Below the pieces are notes generated by a model that saw nothing but the letters and a program-made list of their open reading frames with translations, did no database searches and had not been told where the DNA came from. A stretch of DNA of 64,000 nt, taken from the NCBI RefSeq assembly GCF_009727055.1, contig NC_052357.1, forward strand, positions 9,390,905 through 9,454,904. Reading direction: 5' to 3'. Each line of letters opens with the position of its first letter. Position 1 is the first letter of the stretch. This DNA comes from Benincasa hispida (taxonomy: Eukaryota; Streptophyta; Magnoliopsida; Cucurbitales; Cucurbitaceae). Made by a program: the position numbers and the translations under genes. Positions 1-29,910 of this stretch are shown here, in pieces.

Positions 1-440
1 CTCACGTTCGAAATCGAGGTCATCCTGCTGGAAATTGATGGGTTCTTGATAATAGTATGGACATTCCTGCGCAAACTCACAAGAGCGATTAGAAAGTTCC
101 TTAATTATATCCTCTAAAGAAATACCTGTGTGGGCAGACTAATATGGAATTGACAACGGCATTTGGCTAGCCAACTCCCAAGGAGGATAATATCCGCACT
201 CAGGACCATGTGAATTCTGAATCTGCATACTAGCCATAGTTTGTACAATAGAGGTTAGCTCAGAAATTTGATCTCTAAGGCCACAAATTTCTCTTACCTT
301 TGGTGTTTCTCATTGTTCCACATATTGAAAAGCATACATGATTATATTTCTACCATTGAAAAACAAGTAGACACGAAAGGGAAAATATATATATTCTTTT
401 TGGTTTTTAAAGTTTAACAGTCAAGTCTAACTAAAAGATA
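1..440 (-). pseudogene. gag-like start of an LTR retrotransposon, running off the left edge
   Basis: Read on the minus strand from about 302 to 1, one frame stays open apart from a TAG at 139-141. It has a hydrophilic coiled-coil-like start (residues such as REICGLRDQISELTSIV) and a tail rich in acidic and aromatic residues. It lies just downstream of a primer-binding-like site (455-472), where gag is expected. No zinc knuckle or protease is inside the window, so assignment to gag rests on position and composition. The element continues to the left of the window. Confidence 0.4.
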
Positions 441-454
441 TTAATTGGCTTGCC

Positions 455-472
455 TCCTTGGCAACGACACCA
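455..472 (-). other. Primer-binding-like site (tRNA-Asp type)
   Basis: On the minus strand this reads TGGTGTCGTTGCCAAGGA, a close variant of the TGGCGCCGTTGCCGGGGA site seen exactly at 42754-42771. Such sites pair with the 3' end of tRNA-Asp and sit directly after the 5' LTR in Athila/Tat-type Gypsy elements. It marks the inner edge of a minus-strand LTR lying to the right. Confidence 0.55.
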
Positions 473-1900
473 CTTTTTATAGAGCCTGAAATCTACGTCG
501 TTAATAAGCTTCGAGTCTGGTTAAAAGAAAATTTGTAAAATACCTGAATTACTCCTATTACTACAAAAATGTAGCAACAATGGTAAGTGTGGGGTCGAAC
601 CATAGAGAAACAAAGAATTAATTTCTGTTTTCCTTTGATTTGACCGTAGAAAAATAGTAAAAACGAGGGTTTTGGTTTTTGGTTTTGAAATTGAAAACAA
701 GCAGGAAAAAGTAAAGTGCAATGGATATATGAAACAGTAATGGATTCACTTAATTCTCGGACCAAGTAGCCATTCAATGTAAATTAAATCATTTTTTTCA
801 GCCAAAATATCATATATTCGAATTATGCATGCATAGCTTCTCAATCTGTGCGAATTAACTAATCTCTACAAGCCCGAAAATCAATTAATCCGAACCGATC
901 GAGCGTCCTAATTTGTAGTTGAGGCTGGAAAGTCGTGCCCTAGCTAACCTACATGCTTCTAGATGCAATTGGGTCTTCAGCGGCCACAAAGAACTAGAAA
1001 CACATGCATTAAGATTCAAGATTCAACTATGTTGATTAAGTGTCAGGAAAGTCGTGTTAAAATAATCAATTTGTTCCTTAAATCTAGATTAAACGTGTGA
1101 TTCAAAGATTCATGGACAGCCTAAAAAAATCTAAGCATGCTTATCTAATCTGTGCTACAAGGGTAAATTCAAAGCATGGACAATACAAGGATGCATGCGA
1201 GCTTGAATTTAACTAGCGAAGACATGCATTCATGATAGGAGCGTCAATCCAACACATAAAAGAAAGTCTAAATTAAACAAGATTTAAGAAAAACATAATT
1301 CTAGATTAAAGTATAAAAATTGAACTGGAAACTCATCAAAATACAAGAATGCTTAATTAAAGAATTAACTGAAAGATTACCTCATTGATTCATAGACAAA
1401 CCAATGGGATACAATCCAATAAAAATTCATAATCCGAAAAATAAATCTAACCTAATGATACTGAAAACATAGAGAAAAAGGAGCAAGTCAAGGCCTCTTC
1501 TCGATCTCCATGGAATAACAACAAGGTTTTTCGGCGTTTTTGGGCCTTCTCTGTATCTCTTTTTGACCTAGCAAAGAGGGATATTTATAGAAAATATCAG
1601 GGTAGTGTTGCAATGCTCACTCACGTGTGCGCCCCATGCTTATCCGTCAAATGTCATAGCATTGCAACGCTGAGTGTTCTATCCGCGAGCGTTGGGCTGA
1701 ATTGCGGGACATTGTGACGCTGATGTTGGTGAAAATCCGGAGCGTTGCAACGCTCCCCTACACTCCAAGCTACGACCTCCAAGCATTAGGTTAGTGTCAG
1801 ACTTGGCCAATCTTGAGCGTTATGACGCTCCAGTAGGGGTGTTTTGGTCTTTTTGATCCCTTTGAAGCCTGGATGCTCAATTTAACTTCAAATTGCTTTC
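473..1900 (-). repeat. Probable 5' LTR of the left-edge retrotransposon (outer end not defined)
   Basis: This non-coding stretch follows the primer-binding-like site and has no supported ORF. It contains repeated GCGTTGCAACGCT-type inverted motifs (about 1660-1760) and a TATA-like TATTTATAG (around 1580). The inner LTR edge is set by the primer site. I found no clear TG start or target duplication, so the right boundary is only approximate. Confidence 0.35.
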
Positions 1901-4900
1901 TCAACCCTATCTACACACACGGTAGATAGTTAACTTGATACTAATCATAAACGCATATTCTCTTGTGTTCCCTATATGCATATAGATCCCCGCTTATGAG
2001 CTTAGAAGCTAGGCCCGTTTTGACCATCCCATATGAGGTTTCTCCCATAGGCTCAAGAACTAGGACTCATGGCCCCCTGACCATCCCGTGAGATTCTGCT
2101 CCGAGCTCAGGAACTAAGTCAGCTGACCCTCTTGTCCATCCCGACCACATATTCTCATGCTCGTTCTGGCTACTCATTCACAACATAAACATAAATCATA
2201 AAAGATATGCTTAATACCTTAAAAAAAATACTACTCACATTGATTGGTAGGAACCTTTCTCTCTTTCCAAGTTCCTTGGTTTCCTCTAGCTTCCTTTTGA
2301 ACCCTAAATTTCATATTCATTTTGAAGCTCAGATTACTCATCATTCCAGACCTTATTTTGAGACACTTCCTTCTACAAATATGTTTAGAAATGTCTTAAC
2401 TTACTTACCTTAAAATCTCAACTTAGAACTCCATGCGATTTGGCTAGAATCTTTAAATCATCAAGATTGGCCTAATCTTACCTGAGAGCTCGACCCTTAT
2501 GTATTTCCTTCAGTCTCCAGTCCAATTCCTTTGAGCTTCTTCTCTGGAAGCCCTGTCTCGAAATCTAGACACTCAGAGCTTTCGAATGGATTTTGAATCA
2601 CCCAAAATGCACGAGTAGTTTGGAAGCATTCCTCATTCCAAGTTGATGCTACTTCATGACCTTACTATCTGATAGCATCTCCACTTCTTGGAACCACTTA
2701 ATCAACACATGGTTGTGCTATCAACGCATGCCCTCTTGAATCAATGTAAAGTTTCTTCTGAATTTGCCCTCAAACACTCTTCCTAATGTTCTATGAAGAG
2801 AATTTCTGTTATGATCCGAAGTGAAGTCTAGAGGTAGTATTTATAGGCCTTTAGATACTGATCCTCATCATCTCTTAAGGCTCCAACGCATGACACATCC
2901 TACTAAGGAACTTTTGGAGTGTCTTCACCTTGTTTTGCCACCACTTACTTCCATGCCACTTGCTAATTGCATAAAGTTGTGTTGTCCTCCCCATGCCCAA
3001 GTCCTCTTTGCATGCCTTAATGTTCATCCACCTCCTCCTAGCTTAAGCTCAAACTCCTCACGGTTTATCCACTTATCCGGATGAATTGCTAACTCAACCT
3101 TGCTCTCTAAGTTCCCCTTGTCATCGCATCCTTCCAATTATATAGCCGCATGCTTACTTGATCGCATGATTTTATCATCACATCACCCTCCTTTGTGCCA
3201 CACTAACCTAACCATCGCATGGTACCAACCTAGTCCTATCACATGGTTGCAAGCTTTCCAATGCCTATCCCTTTGTTGGCCACATCCTTGGTCATCACTC
3301 AACCACCGCTCGGCCTATTGTCTATGCATGACACCATCGCATGCCAAACCTTGAGTCAAGCTAGATCTCAAGCCAACGCCTCATGGTTTGTCTTATCTCA
3401 TTCCTTCACCGCATGCCTACTACCAATGTGCCCTTGCATCAACGCCCAAGGCTTGCCTTGCCATCGCCTAGCCTCTTACTATCGCATACCACATGACCAA
3501 CGCAAGCATGCCCTTGTTGCTTGCCAACACCTAGAGCCACGTGCACAAGACCAATGCATTCACCACTTAACCTCGCAAGCCTTGTGTGCCGCAAGCCCCA
3601 TCAGCGCATACACTACACTATGCTCCCATCATGGCTTGGCCCATAGCATAGCTTCATCGTGTAACTCTTGTGCTCATCGTCTAGTGCCTATTCTCATCGT
3701 TTAGCGCTATCATGCAGCCCCCCAAGCAGCTATGCGATCGTCGCGCACAATGCTCCAACGCCCAGTGTCCACACTCACGTGCAACCAAACGAATCCTTGC
3801 TCGCGCCTGGCCCATCCTCGTCACTCGATGGCCCTTCCTCGCTACTTGCTCACGCAGCCTCTTGTCATCCCAATGCATGAGCAGCCCTTGTCACGCCAAT
3901 GCTTGGGCAACGCCTCATGCCAACACTAGGCCAACATGTGTCCATCATGGTATCGCTTGGTGTCTTGACCGCACACCCTATACCAACGCATGGTGCCCTC
4001 ATGCATCTACCACTTTAGCCAACATGACACCCTCCAATGTCAAGGCCAACACATAGCCAACTTTCACCATGCGCCCATGCCTCACAAGCCTCAACACATG
4101 ATTGTCCTAGGCTTCAACACAGCCAAATTTCCACCAGTTAAGCTCCAACTCAAAGCTACTCAAACGTTTACTCCAATACTTAGAATTTTTCTTCCTTTCA
4201 ACATAAGATTTAACTTATACTTTTTATTTCCTTAATTACTTGCTTAAGTAGAGAAATTGGGATCCAGGTTTCACACATATAGACCAATTCAATTACAAAC
4301 TTTTTGCATGGAATTTTCGCTCTTAAACTTAGCATTTAACAATCTTATTATGAGAATTAGATAGGGTGGTTAAGAGCATTAGTTTAAATTTCTTGACTAC
4401 TTTGGATTGAATTTATTTGTGTGAAATTCTTATTTAAATTAATTATAGTAAAAAAATGTTCAATTTATTTAATTAGGCCCATATTAGGAAAAGTTTTCTT
4501 TTAGTTTTAATAAACACTATTTACCTCTAAAACTATCATTCTAAATTCTTAAGATCCTGACCCATATAGGCCAATTCAGTGATAGAAACTTTTTGCATGA
4601 AATTTTCATTCCGGAATACCTTTCGAAACCTGAGCTCATTAAGATAAGAAATGCTCTCCAAATGCAAAAACCCTCTACCCAATGGGATAACTAGTTACCA
4701 AAATGAGTTCAACTAAAAAAAGAAGTGATTGAGTTATGTTAAACATTATATCATGTTATGTTCTGATAACCAAAATGTCATACAATCATAGTGCGAATTT
4801 CGATCGTGCAAATAATTTGACTGATTATAACTCTGAAATAAAAAATTGGAATGAAAAAGGCATACCAATTACCAAGAATAACAAAAACAAAATAAATCCA

Positions 4901-4957
4901 ACTAATAAGCAATGAAACAGCATCAACAAAACCAAACAACACAAACAATTTGGCTAA
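1901..4957. other. Non-genic, repeat-like region, including a CGCATG-rich stop-poor block
   Basis: From 1901 to 2820 there are imperfect repeated phrases around GACCATCCC (about 2020-2150) that look like retroelement LTR or leader sequence. From about 2820 to 4060 the DNA is richer in C than its surroundings, with many copies of CGCATG and CATCGC, and several overlapping plus-strand frames stay open (the longest, 3243-3704, is 153 codons). The predicted peptides are Cys/His/Ser/Pro-rich, overlap in different frames and match no family I know. I treat them as compositional artefacts. From 4060 to 4957 the DNA is AT-rich with no feature I can name; GACCAATTC/GGCCAATTC phrases recur near 4285 and 4570. 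Confidence 0.45.
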
Positions 4958-5967
4958 TTAATTAAGAGGATTAGAGATCAGCAACATCCCAACAACGGCA
5001 GCCATGGGAAAGATGATCACCACCGGGGCGGTGATCGGAAGAGAAGCTCCGGCATTGGTGGATAACGGCGAAGGAGCATCGTCAGCATTAGATTGTGGCG
5101 GAGCGGCGACAATGAGATCATGCGGTGACATGACTTGGACGAGGAGACGTTGGCCGTTTTTGCAGTGATCGGGAAAGCCACTGATGAAGTAAAAAGGGCC
5201 AGCCCTGTTCAGCTTTATAACGCCTTTCCCGTTATTGAAACCCAAAATTGGGTTGCTTGAATTGCAGTGATAATAATCCCACTTTTCAACCATTAGAACT
5301 GAATCATTCTTGTATTCAAAAGCTACACATTCCAAAAACAAATCGTTAGAGAACAGTTTTCAATCCCTACAAAAACGAAAAACAAAATGGGTATTAAACT
5401 AGGCCTTTAGTTACTGACAATTCAATCTATGCATTTAGTATGCAACAATTTAGTATAATTCCTAACGTAAAATATTTCATCAAATTTAAATGTAGTTTTT
5501 ATTATTTAACAGTTCAGATTCCATAGCTTAACATATTCGCCCCTAATTTGTTTATTAATTTATATATCCAAGAAGTTTCGATAAATTTCAACACTAATGT
5601 TCAAATAAAAACTAAATGGGGACTAATTTGTACATTTAATGGACTAAATTCATGATAGTTCAGAACCATAAGTGATTCATACCAAAAAAAAAAAAAAAAG
5701 GTTTGAAATCCTCCTAAACTTAAAAATTTGACGATAATGTTAATGGTACTTACAGAGAAAATCTCCGATTTGAAATCGGTTAACGGAGGCCCAATACTCG
5801 TAGAATTCAGAGTTCTTGGGCGGAGGAAGTTGCCAACCCATCTCGTCGCCGACTTTGAACTCAAAACCGGCGACGGAGGAGACGACGGCAGCCACCATTG
5901 CTGCAATGGAAATGATCAGCATATAATAAAGAACAGCAGTGAATGGTGGTCTGTATGTTGTCTTCAT
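4958..5967 (-). CDS. Early nodulin-like protein (phytocyanin domain, GPI-anchored)
   Basis: Two exons on the minus strand: 5967-5754 and 5322-4958, joined by a GTAAGT donor and a TAG acceptor, giving 192 residues. Residues about 1-33 are a signal peptide with a hydrophobic core. The phytocyanin fold follows: FEFKVGDEMGW, RFQIGDFL then SFEYKNDS across the splice, EKWDYYHCNSSNP, FYFISGFPDHC and GQRL. The two Cys of the usual disulphide are in YYHC and DHC. The copper-ligand Cys normally found in the FIC position is Ser (FIS) and the first ligand His is absent, so no type-1 copper site is expected, as is usual for ENODL proteins. A Pro/Ser/Ala linker and a hydrophobic tail suggest GPI anchoring at the plasma membrane. 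ENODLs act in the apoplast and cell wall; the exact role here is unknown. The intron position within the domain is normal for phytocyanins. Confidence 0.9.
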
Positions 5968-6052
5968 TCCGATTGAAGGGGATGAGAAATTGGGTGTTGA
6001 TTTTAATGAGAGATTTGCTTTAGAATTTGGAAATGATGGAGTGTGTTTATTT

Positions 6053-6062
6053 TATTTATATA
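6053..6062 (-). promoter_or_regulatory. TATA box of the phytocyanin gene
   Basis: The minus strand reads TATATAAATA about 85-95 bases before the start codon at 5967, a usual plant TATA-to-ATG distance. No other promoter element is clear. Confidence 0.5.
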
Positions 6063-9000
6063 ATGAAAAGAATAGTGGAGATTGAGAGAGTGGGCGGTGG
6101 TTTGAAACTTCGAAGTTTAAACAGGAAACGTGGGCAGTTAATTTTGGTGAAACATCGGGTCGTTTCGGACTTCGGAGAATGGCGGCTGATCACTGCAAGC
6201 TTTTGGGTTGGGCATTGGCCCCATAGAACAGGAAGTCACGGCCCAAAAAGTCTCTCTTGAATTATAGCAAAATGCATGAACTTTTTTTTTAATTTTAAAG
6301 TATCCTCATCGTTCTTTTAAATTATAGTGTAATTAATTTAATATCTTTATTAATAGCACCGTAATTAATTGTTCAACTATATATCTTAGCAAATTTTCAA
6401 TGGATATTTTCCATAAATCTCGCCCTTCAAGAGTTTGTTATAGATTTTCGAATCAGATTTAATGTTTGTTTTGAATTTTTGAATGGTGTACTTCAACTAA
6501 TTTTCAAATCTTGTTTTAAAATTTAAATTATCATATTATATTAATTGTCCTAACCGAGATTTATTTTTTTATTATACTTTCTATTAATCTTAATCAAGAT
6601 TCACGAGTTTTAAATTACTTTGAACATTATATTTATTATCCTTTTATTTCAAACATAAAATATTATAATAACACGTAACCCTAGTTTTCTTCATCCCCAA
6701 TACTTTCTTGTCATGACTTTTGAACGATTAAGGGTTTTGTTGAATGGTAAGTGGGATGAAAATAACCACTACCATGACTTTAGATTTATTGAAGTTTTTG
6801 TTGCTTCGAACACATCTTTTTCAATTTTCATATTGTTTTTATTGATTTTATACTTTGGAGGCTTGACTTAATTGATCAAATCCACCTCTTCTTTCCACGT
6901 TGATTCCTATCGAGCCATTGTGAAAATGTAGGCTAAGCATATGTACGATGTTGGTATTAACCAGTTTGCTTGGGGTCTTAAACCCACATTCAATCAAGGA
7001 TCATCAAATATTCTTTGTTTCTCTTCAGCTCATGAGATCTCCACAATTGACATCAACACCACATCATAATTGGTTAATAATTTCAATTGGCGATTTTTTG
7101 TTGAGATTTTCATACTCCAATCTAAATCGGTTTCTTTCAGACAAATTTTTTATCAGTTTTGGGTCTAGAACAAGAAAAGTTACATAATATGTAAGTTCAA
7201 AAACCATTTAGATGATTTGGTTATTTTTAATGGTAGTGTATTTCTTTTAAGTTTAGTGTATTTGTTGGACATAGTTTGAAGACTAGTTATTTGTAGGTCA
7301 CATAAATATGCCAAAAACTTTCAAAAGATCTTTTATGACTACAAAACCCCATCGAAATGATAGTGTAACTAATTTTTTTCATTACACATTTCTTTTATCA
7401 TACATCTTTATTTTCTCCTAAAATAATCATCGTTATTTTAAAATATCAAAACTAAACTTTTTTTTTTTAAAATATCATTCTATTTTTTTTGTTTTGATTT
7501 TTTTAATCTTTTTTCAACTTATTTTGTGTTTTTGCATTTTAATTTGTTAATTAGTTTGAAAAAATTATACCATCAAATATTAGATCTTTTAATTAGTTTG
7601 AAAAATTTAGAGCAAAAAAAGACAAAAGGAAATTATGGCTGTGATGATAAATTCCGAGATAGTGACGGCACATTGAACTGGTGTGATCACTAGTGGCTCG
7701 AAGGAGCAATAAATGAAACCGGTGGAGAAGGGGTTGAAGTCGAAGCAGCATTGGTGGAAGGATAGGAAGCCACATCCGACGGAGCAATGGATGAAGACAT
7801 AATTCAAGTCGGAGGTGTTGTTATTGTCGATGGAGGAGCCGAGAGGTCGATGTGGTGATCAGAGAGCCTAGATGTATGTTTTAATTAAAGTGTAATTACA
7901 AAAATTTCTTAATAAATCAATTGCAATCTCATTTGTATTGCTAGAAGTAGTTTAAACTTTTATAAATTCGTTTATTTATTATTTTAATTCATTTTATCAT
8001 TTCAACAAATGAAATATTGATTTGCTAATTTTCCAAATGAAAAGTTAAAATCCACGATGAAAGTATGAGAAATTACTTTTCTTTTTTTGTTTTCTTTTTT
8101 TGTTTTCTTTTGAAATAATAAAGAGATGTATAACTTAACAATCGAACAGCCCAACCTTCGCAAGCCCCACAACTTGGGAAAGCCAAACGGAAGATCAAAA
8201 GTTCACAAAAAAAAATAAAGAGAAGTCGTGCAGAATAACCAAAATGAGACCCAATTGAAAAAATGGACATTTTTTTTAATCTTATGATTTAGAGCCCAAA
8301 CATGATGTGTAGAGCTCATCCTCCCTACTTAATTTTCCAATTTTGCCCCTTCCTAAAAATCTCCCCAAGATCAACTTTCAATCAAGGATGACATCTATTA
8401 AGGATGAATATATCTCCCATAATTTAAGCAATTTTCAGATTTTTTTTTTTAAAAAAAAGAAAAGTACAATATTGGATATAGTATATTTTCCTCCCTCCTA
8501 TATTTTTCTATTATATATTTCCAATTCATCACATATTCTCAAATCTGATCTAATATTTTATTTATTATTATTTTTTTATGAAATTCAATTTTAGAACTTT
8601 TAAACGTGTAACAAACCACTATAAAATGGGTTCTAGTTACGAGTATGAACATTGGTGTATAATTAATGTGAATTTAGGTAGGGAATTGATATTTGAATTG
8701 CATTGCATATAGAGAAGGATTGATTTGGGATGTGCAATAGCGTTGAATCACATTCGGACGTAATCTGTTTCTTTGTCGCTATCAACCTTTACTGTTGACG
8801 CACCCTCCAATTTGGGAGATAATTCCAAGAATAAAGTAATTAGCGGGTTCAAGACAAAAGTTCCCTCTACTAAACAAGGTATTTAGGATGCATATGTATG
8901 CTTGATTATCACATTGGGCTATGTTGTTTACCTCTAACCCCCTCTATTTTGGAAGATAGTATATTTTCATGACTCAACAAAGATTTTAGTAGTTAAGTTC

Positions 9001-9757
9001 AAAGTACTTGTGTGGCAGATTCAATCTAAGGTTACAACACTATTCTTAAAAATAATACAAAGTATTCCTTTTTCTCAAAAAAAAAAAAAAAAAAAATGGT
9101 AGATTGTATTTGTATGACTTCTCTTTTTAGTACATTACACTTATTATTGTGTTTAGATTTGTCTAGGCACATATATGGTGTATTAAGTGTTACTTTCTTT
9201 TATTCATGCTTTCTCTTTTTAACGTCATATAGTTTGTTCACATACAATTTAGTACTATGATTATATCTTATTTATACATAATATTTGTCTACTTTATTTG
9301 AATTTATCTAGGTATATATATAGTGTATTCAGTGGTGTACGCAATACTTTCTTGTTTTTGTGAAGCTTCGACCTAAATTCTTCTATTTCTTAGAGTTCAT
9401 ACAATTTTGTGGGTGATTTTAACTATTTTTATCAAAGCTATCACCTCATAAGGCATTCAAATTGAGGAGATGTACTTTGTTTTTCCTTTTTTGTTTTGTT
9501 TGTTCTTTTGTGTTTTTTTTTTTTTTTTTTAGTTAGTTGGGATTTTGGTCACACATAAATCTTTACATCTTTTAGTTTGAATTTGAAATTTTGTTTTAAC
9601 TATTTTTAGTTTGGATTTATTTAAATAGGTTGCTAGGAGTAATTTAGACCATTTGTAAATATTAATTAATTAATCGATTAATTATTTGGCCATATATCTA
9701 ATAAAGAAATTGAATGGCCATCTTTCAAAATGACTCTAAATTTGGCCATTCTTACTG
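6063..9757. other. AT-rich intergenic DNA
   Basis: No supported gene. There are long A and T runs (for example 9078-9098 and 9517-9531). A short GA-rich patch near 7650-7860 is open in some frames but resembles no protein family. I see no tRNA, rRNA or complete transposon. Confidence 0.6.
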
Positions 9758-10294
9758 TCAACCCATAAATAAATAAATAAAAATTGACACTGCATGATGG
9801 GCCAGATTATGGGCCACTCTATTACAACATCTAGGAACAAATTTTAGCACCTTGACATTCAGACTGGAACACAAGGAGACTAAAATTTCAGCATAGATCA
9901 CACCATAAGGAGAACAAAGAAAATTCATTGAATGGAACCTCTTCATCCCAACCTCTGCATCAGATTCAACCCACATATCAGCACACCCCAAGTTGTCGGC
10001 CAGCTACAACCCAGCCAACAAAATCGAGATCTCCCTTGCCTTAGCATTCAAACAACCCGAACGGAACAGAGCATGGGTTGCGACCCACCTCCCCATCCTT
10101 GTCTCTGATCGCAGCACCCAGCTCAATTCCTTCCCAATTCCTTCCCAATTCATATGACAAGCCACATAGACGTTTAATTTAACCTCCCCACGCCGGCAGG
10201 AACCACCTCTAATCCGAAGTCCGGTTGCCAGTTTGCCTTCCAGCAACCATACCCGACAACCATCTTTAGCCACAGTCAATTTGATCAGCAACAT
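9758..10294 (-). pseudogene. RNase H-like (RVT_3) domain relic
   Basis: One minus-strand frame runs 10294 to 9758 with a single in-frame TAG near 10004 (after LLAGL). It shows the order of an RVT_3 RNase H domain: VKLNVYVACHMNWEGIG, SWVLR, GCLNAKAREISILLAGL, then after the stop CADMWVESDAEV, SSLNVKVLKFVPRCCNRVAHNLAHHAV. Such domains end plant LINE polyproteins and also occur alone in plant genomes. The first catalytic Asp (the NVDG position) is Tyr in NVYVA, and the stop sits mid-domain, so it is not functional. No reverse transcriptase is visible upstream, so it is a truncated copy or a decayed stand-alone gene. Confidence 0.7.
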
Positions 10295-11375
10295 ATTTGA
10301 GAAATTGCTCTTACCTAAACTCTTGATAGTAGAACTTGTAAAGATAGTAGAAAACTAGTCCTATTCTACACTAGGTGAACTAGCATAAATTGTGTCAATT
10401 TTTTCCTCAGTTTGATCTAATTATCATTCTGGTTACTTGTAACTATTAGGTTGATTTGCCTATTCTTTCAATCTCAATGAGGATGGCCATGAGTGATGTA
10501 GTGAAACAATTGGTAACCCACTAATAATTTTGTTTAGAACTGTACACAAAAAAGAAATTAAAAAATAAACTTCCATAGAGTTTAGAAATTGTGACAGTAC
10601 AACCCAAGTCTTGAGGTCTTTATTGATCACGTCTGAGAACTCGAGCCACAGAAAAACTGATGGAAGACCCTCACCGACAATGTCAATGATTTGAGCATCT
10701 AAGCTAATAATTATGCCTTTCATAAGGAGAAAATTCAATTGCGTACCCATTATTTGTTGAAATTACAGAACAAAGAACATAATGTGAATGTACAAGCATA
10801 AAATTATTTTTAAGTCAACTTGGTTAAGCTGTTGTGATGGCTAAGCTGGTCGACTCCAATAGGGGGTACATGTAAAAGGGCACTAGAGATGAATATAAAG
10901 GTATAGATATCAAAATCTTTAAATAACGTACAAGTACTGAAATTATAATCTAACCACCAAAAATTTCACGCGAGAAACTCAACTTATTACAAAGTAACAC
11001 TAATTATCAGAGTAAGAAAAAAGGCATCTAAAACTTAGGAATAGTTACATGAAATGATAGACTATGAATGGTGAAGAAAACCTGTGTAAACATAGCCAAC
11101 TCCGAAACCACATATACCAAATGGGATAAAATTGAAAAGGAACTAACAAATACTCACCTTTCTACTGTCCAACCAATCGACCAGCTTCACGTCTCCACTG
11201 TCTAATTCATCACTGGGAAATGACCGGTAGAACCAGTCTCCAGTAGGAAAATATATGTTCCTTCTCCAGCTCAGGCAATGACTTTTGCTATCACAGTACC
11301 ACTGCTAGAAATTTGTGAAACCGTGATCTCAAAACTTTAGAACAGAGTTATAGCAATAGTTTTGGAGGTCCATGT
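10295..11375. other. Region downstream of FTSHI2 with weak coding-like patches
   Basis: Between the RNase H relic and the FTSHI2 stop lie two minus-strand patches that look protein-like: a 96-codon frame at 10460-10750 (SLDAQIIDIVGEGLPSVFLW) and about 11162-11260, which reads GDWFYRSFPSDELDSG and then KLVDWLDSRK before a GTGAGT donor-like site. I recognise neither. They may be 3' UTR, a decayed gene or retroelement debris. Confidence 0.35.
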
Positions 11376-29582
<18,207 letters not shown>

Positions 29583-29910
29583 CGATTGCGTTCCAGCCAG
29601 GGAAATCGATGGAAGTGAAAACCTAAGAGAATGCTACATTGTTGGAAGAGAAGGGCGGGAAGGAAATGGAATTGAGGTTGCTCCGATACGTTCCTTGCCG
29701 ATTGCTCTGGTCTGAATATTAGAGGAGATAATTTGCCAAAATGACGAGTAAAAACTTATCTGCGATCAACATTTTACTCTTTTCACATTCACATATCACT
29801 CTTACCCTCTATTTTATAACGCCATCTAATTCAGATTAACACTATCTAATTTAGATTAACACATTAATTATTGATACACATCCATTTCATAGATAGATCA
29901 AATACTCTCA
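29583..29910 (-). promoter_or_regulatory. 5' UTR and core promoter region of FTSHI2
   Basis: The non-repeated DNA upstream of the FTSHI2 start codon is only about 330 bp, before the tandem triplication begins. I see no convincing TATA box at a usual distance, which is common for plastid-protein housekeeping genes. Boundaries are inferred from position only. Confidence 0.4.

Noticed and set aside
3243..4056. Long plus-strand open frames (153 and 114 codons) taken as possible genes
   Set aside because: They overlap other open frames, consist of Cys/His/Ser/Pro-rich peptides produced by the CGCATG/CATCGC composition, and resemble no family.
5728..5976. Plus-strand open frame over the phytocyanin first exon
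   Set aside because: It is the antisense of a well-supported exon with signal peptide and conserved domain residues.
7593..7807. Two overlapping minus-strand frames of about 65 codons
   Set aside because: Low-complexity Leu/Arg/His-rich peptides in two frames at once, without neighbours, splice partners or family motifs.
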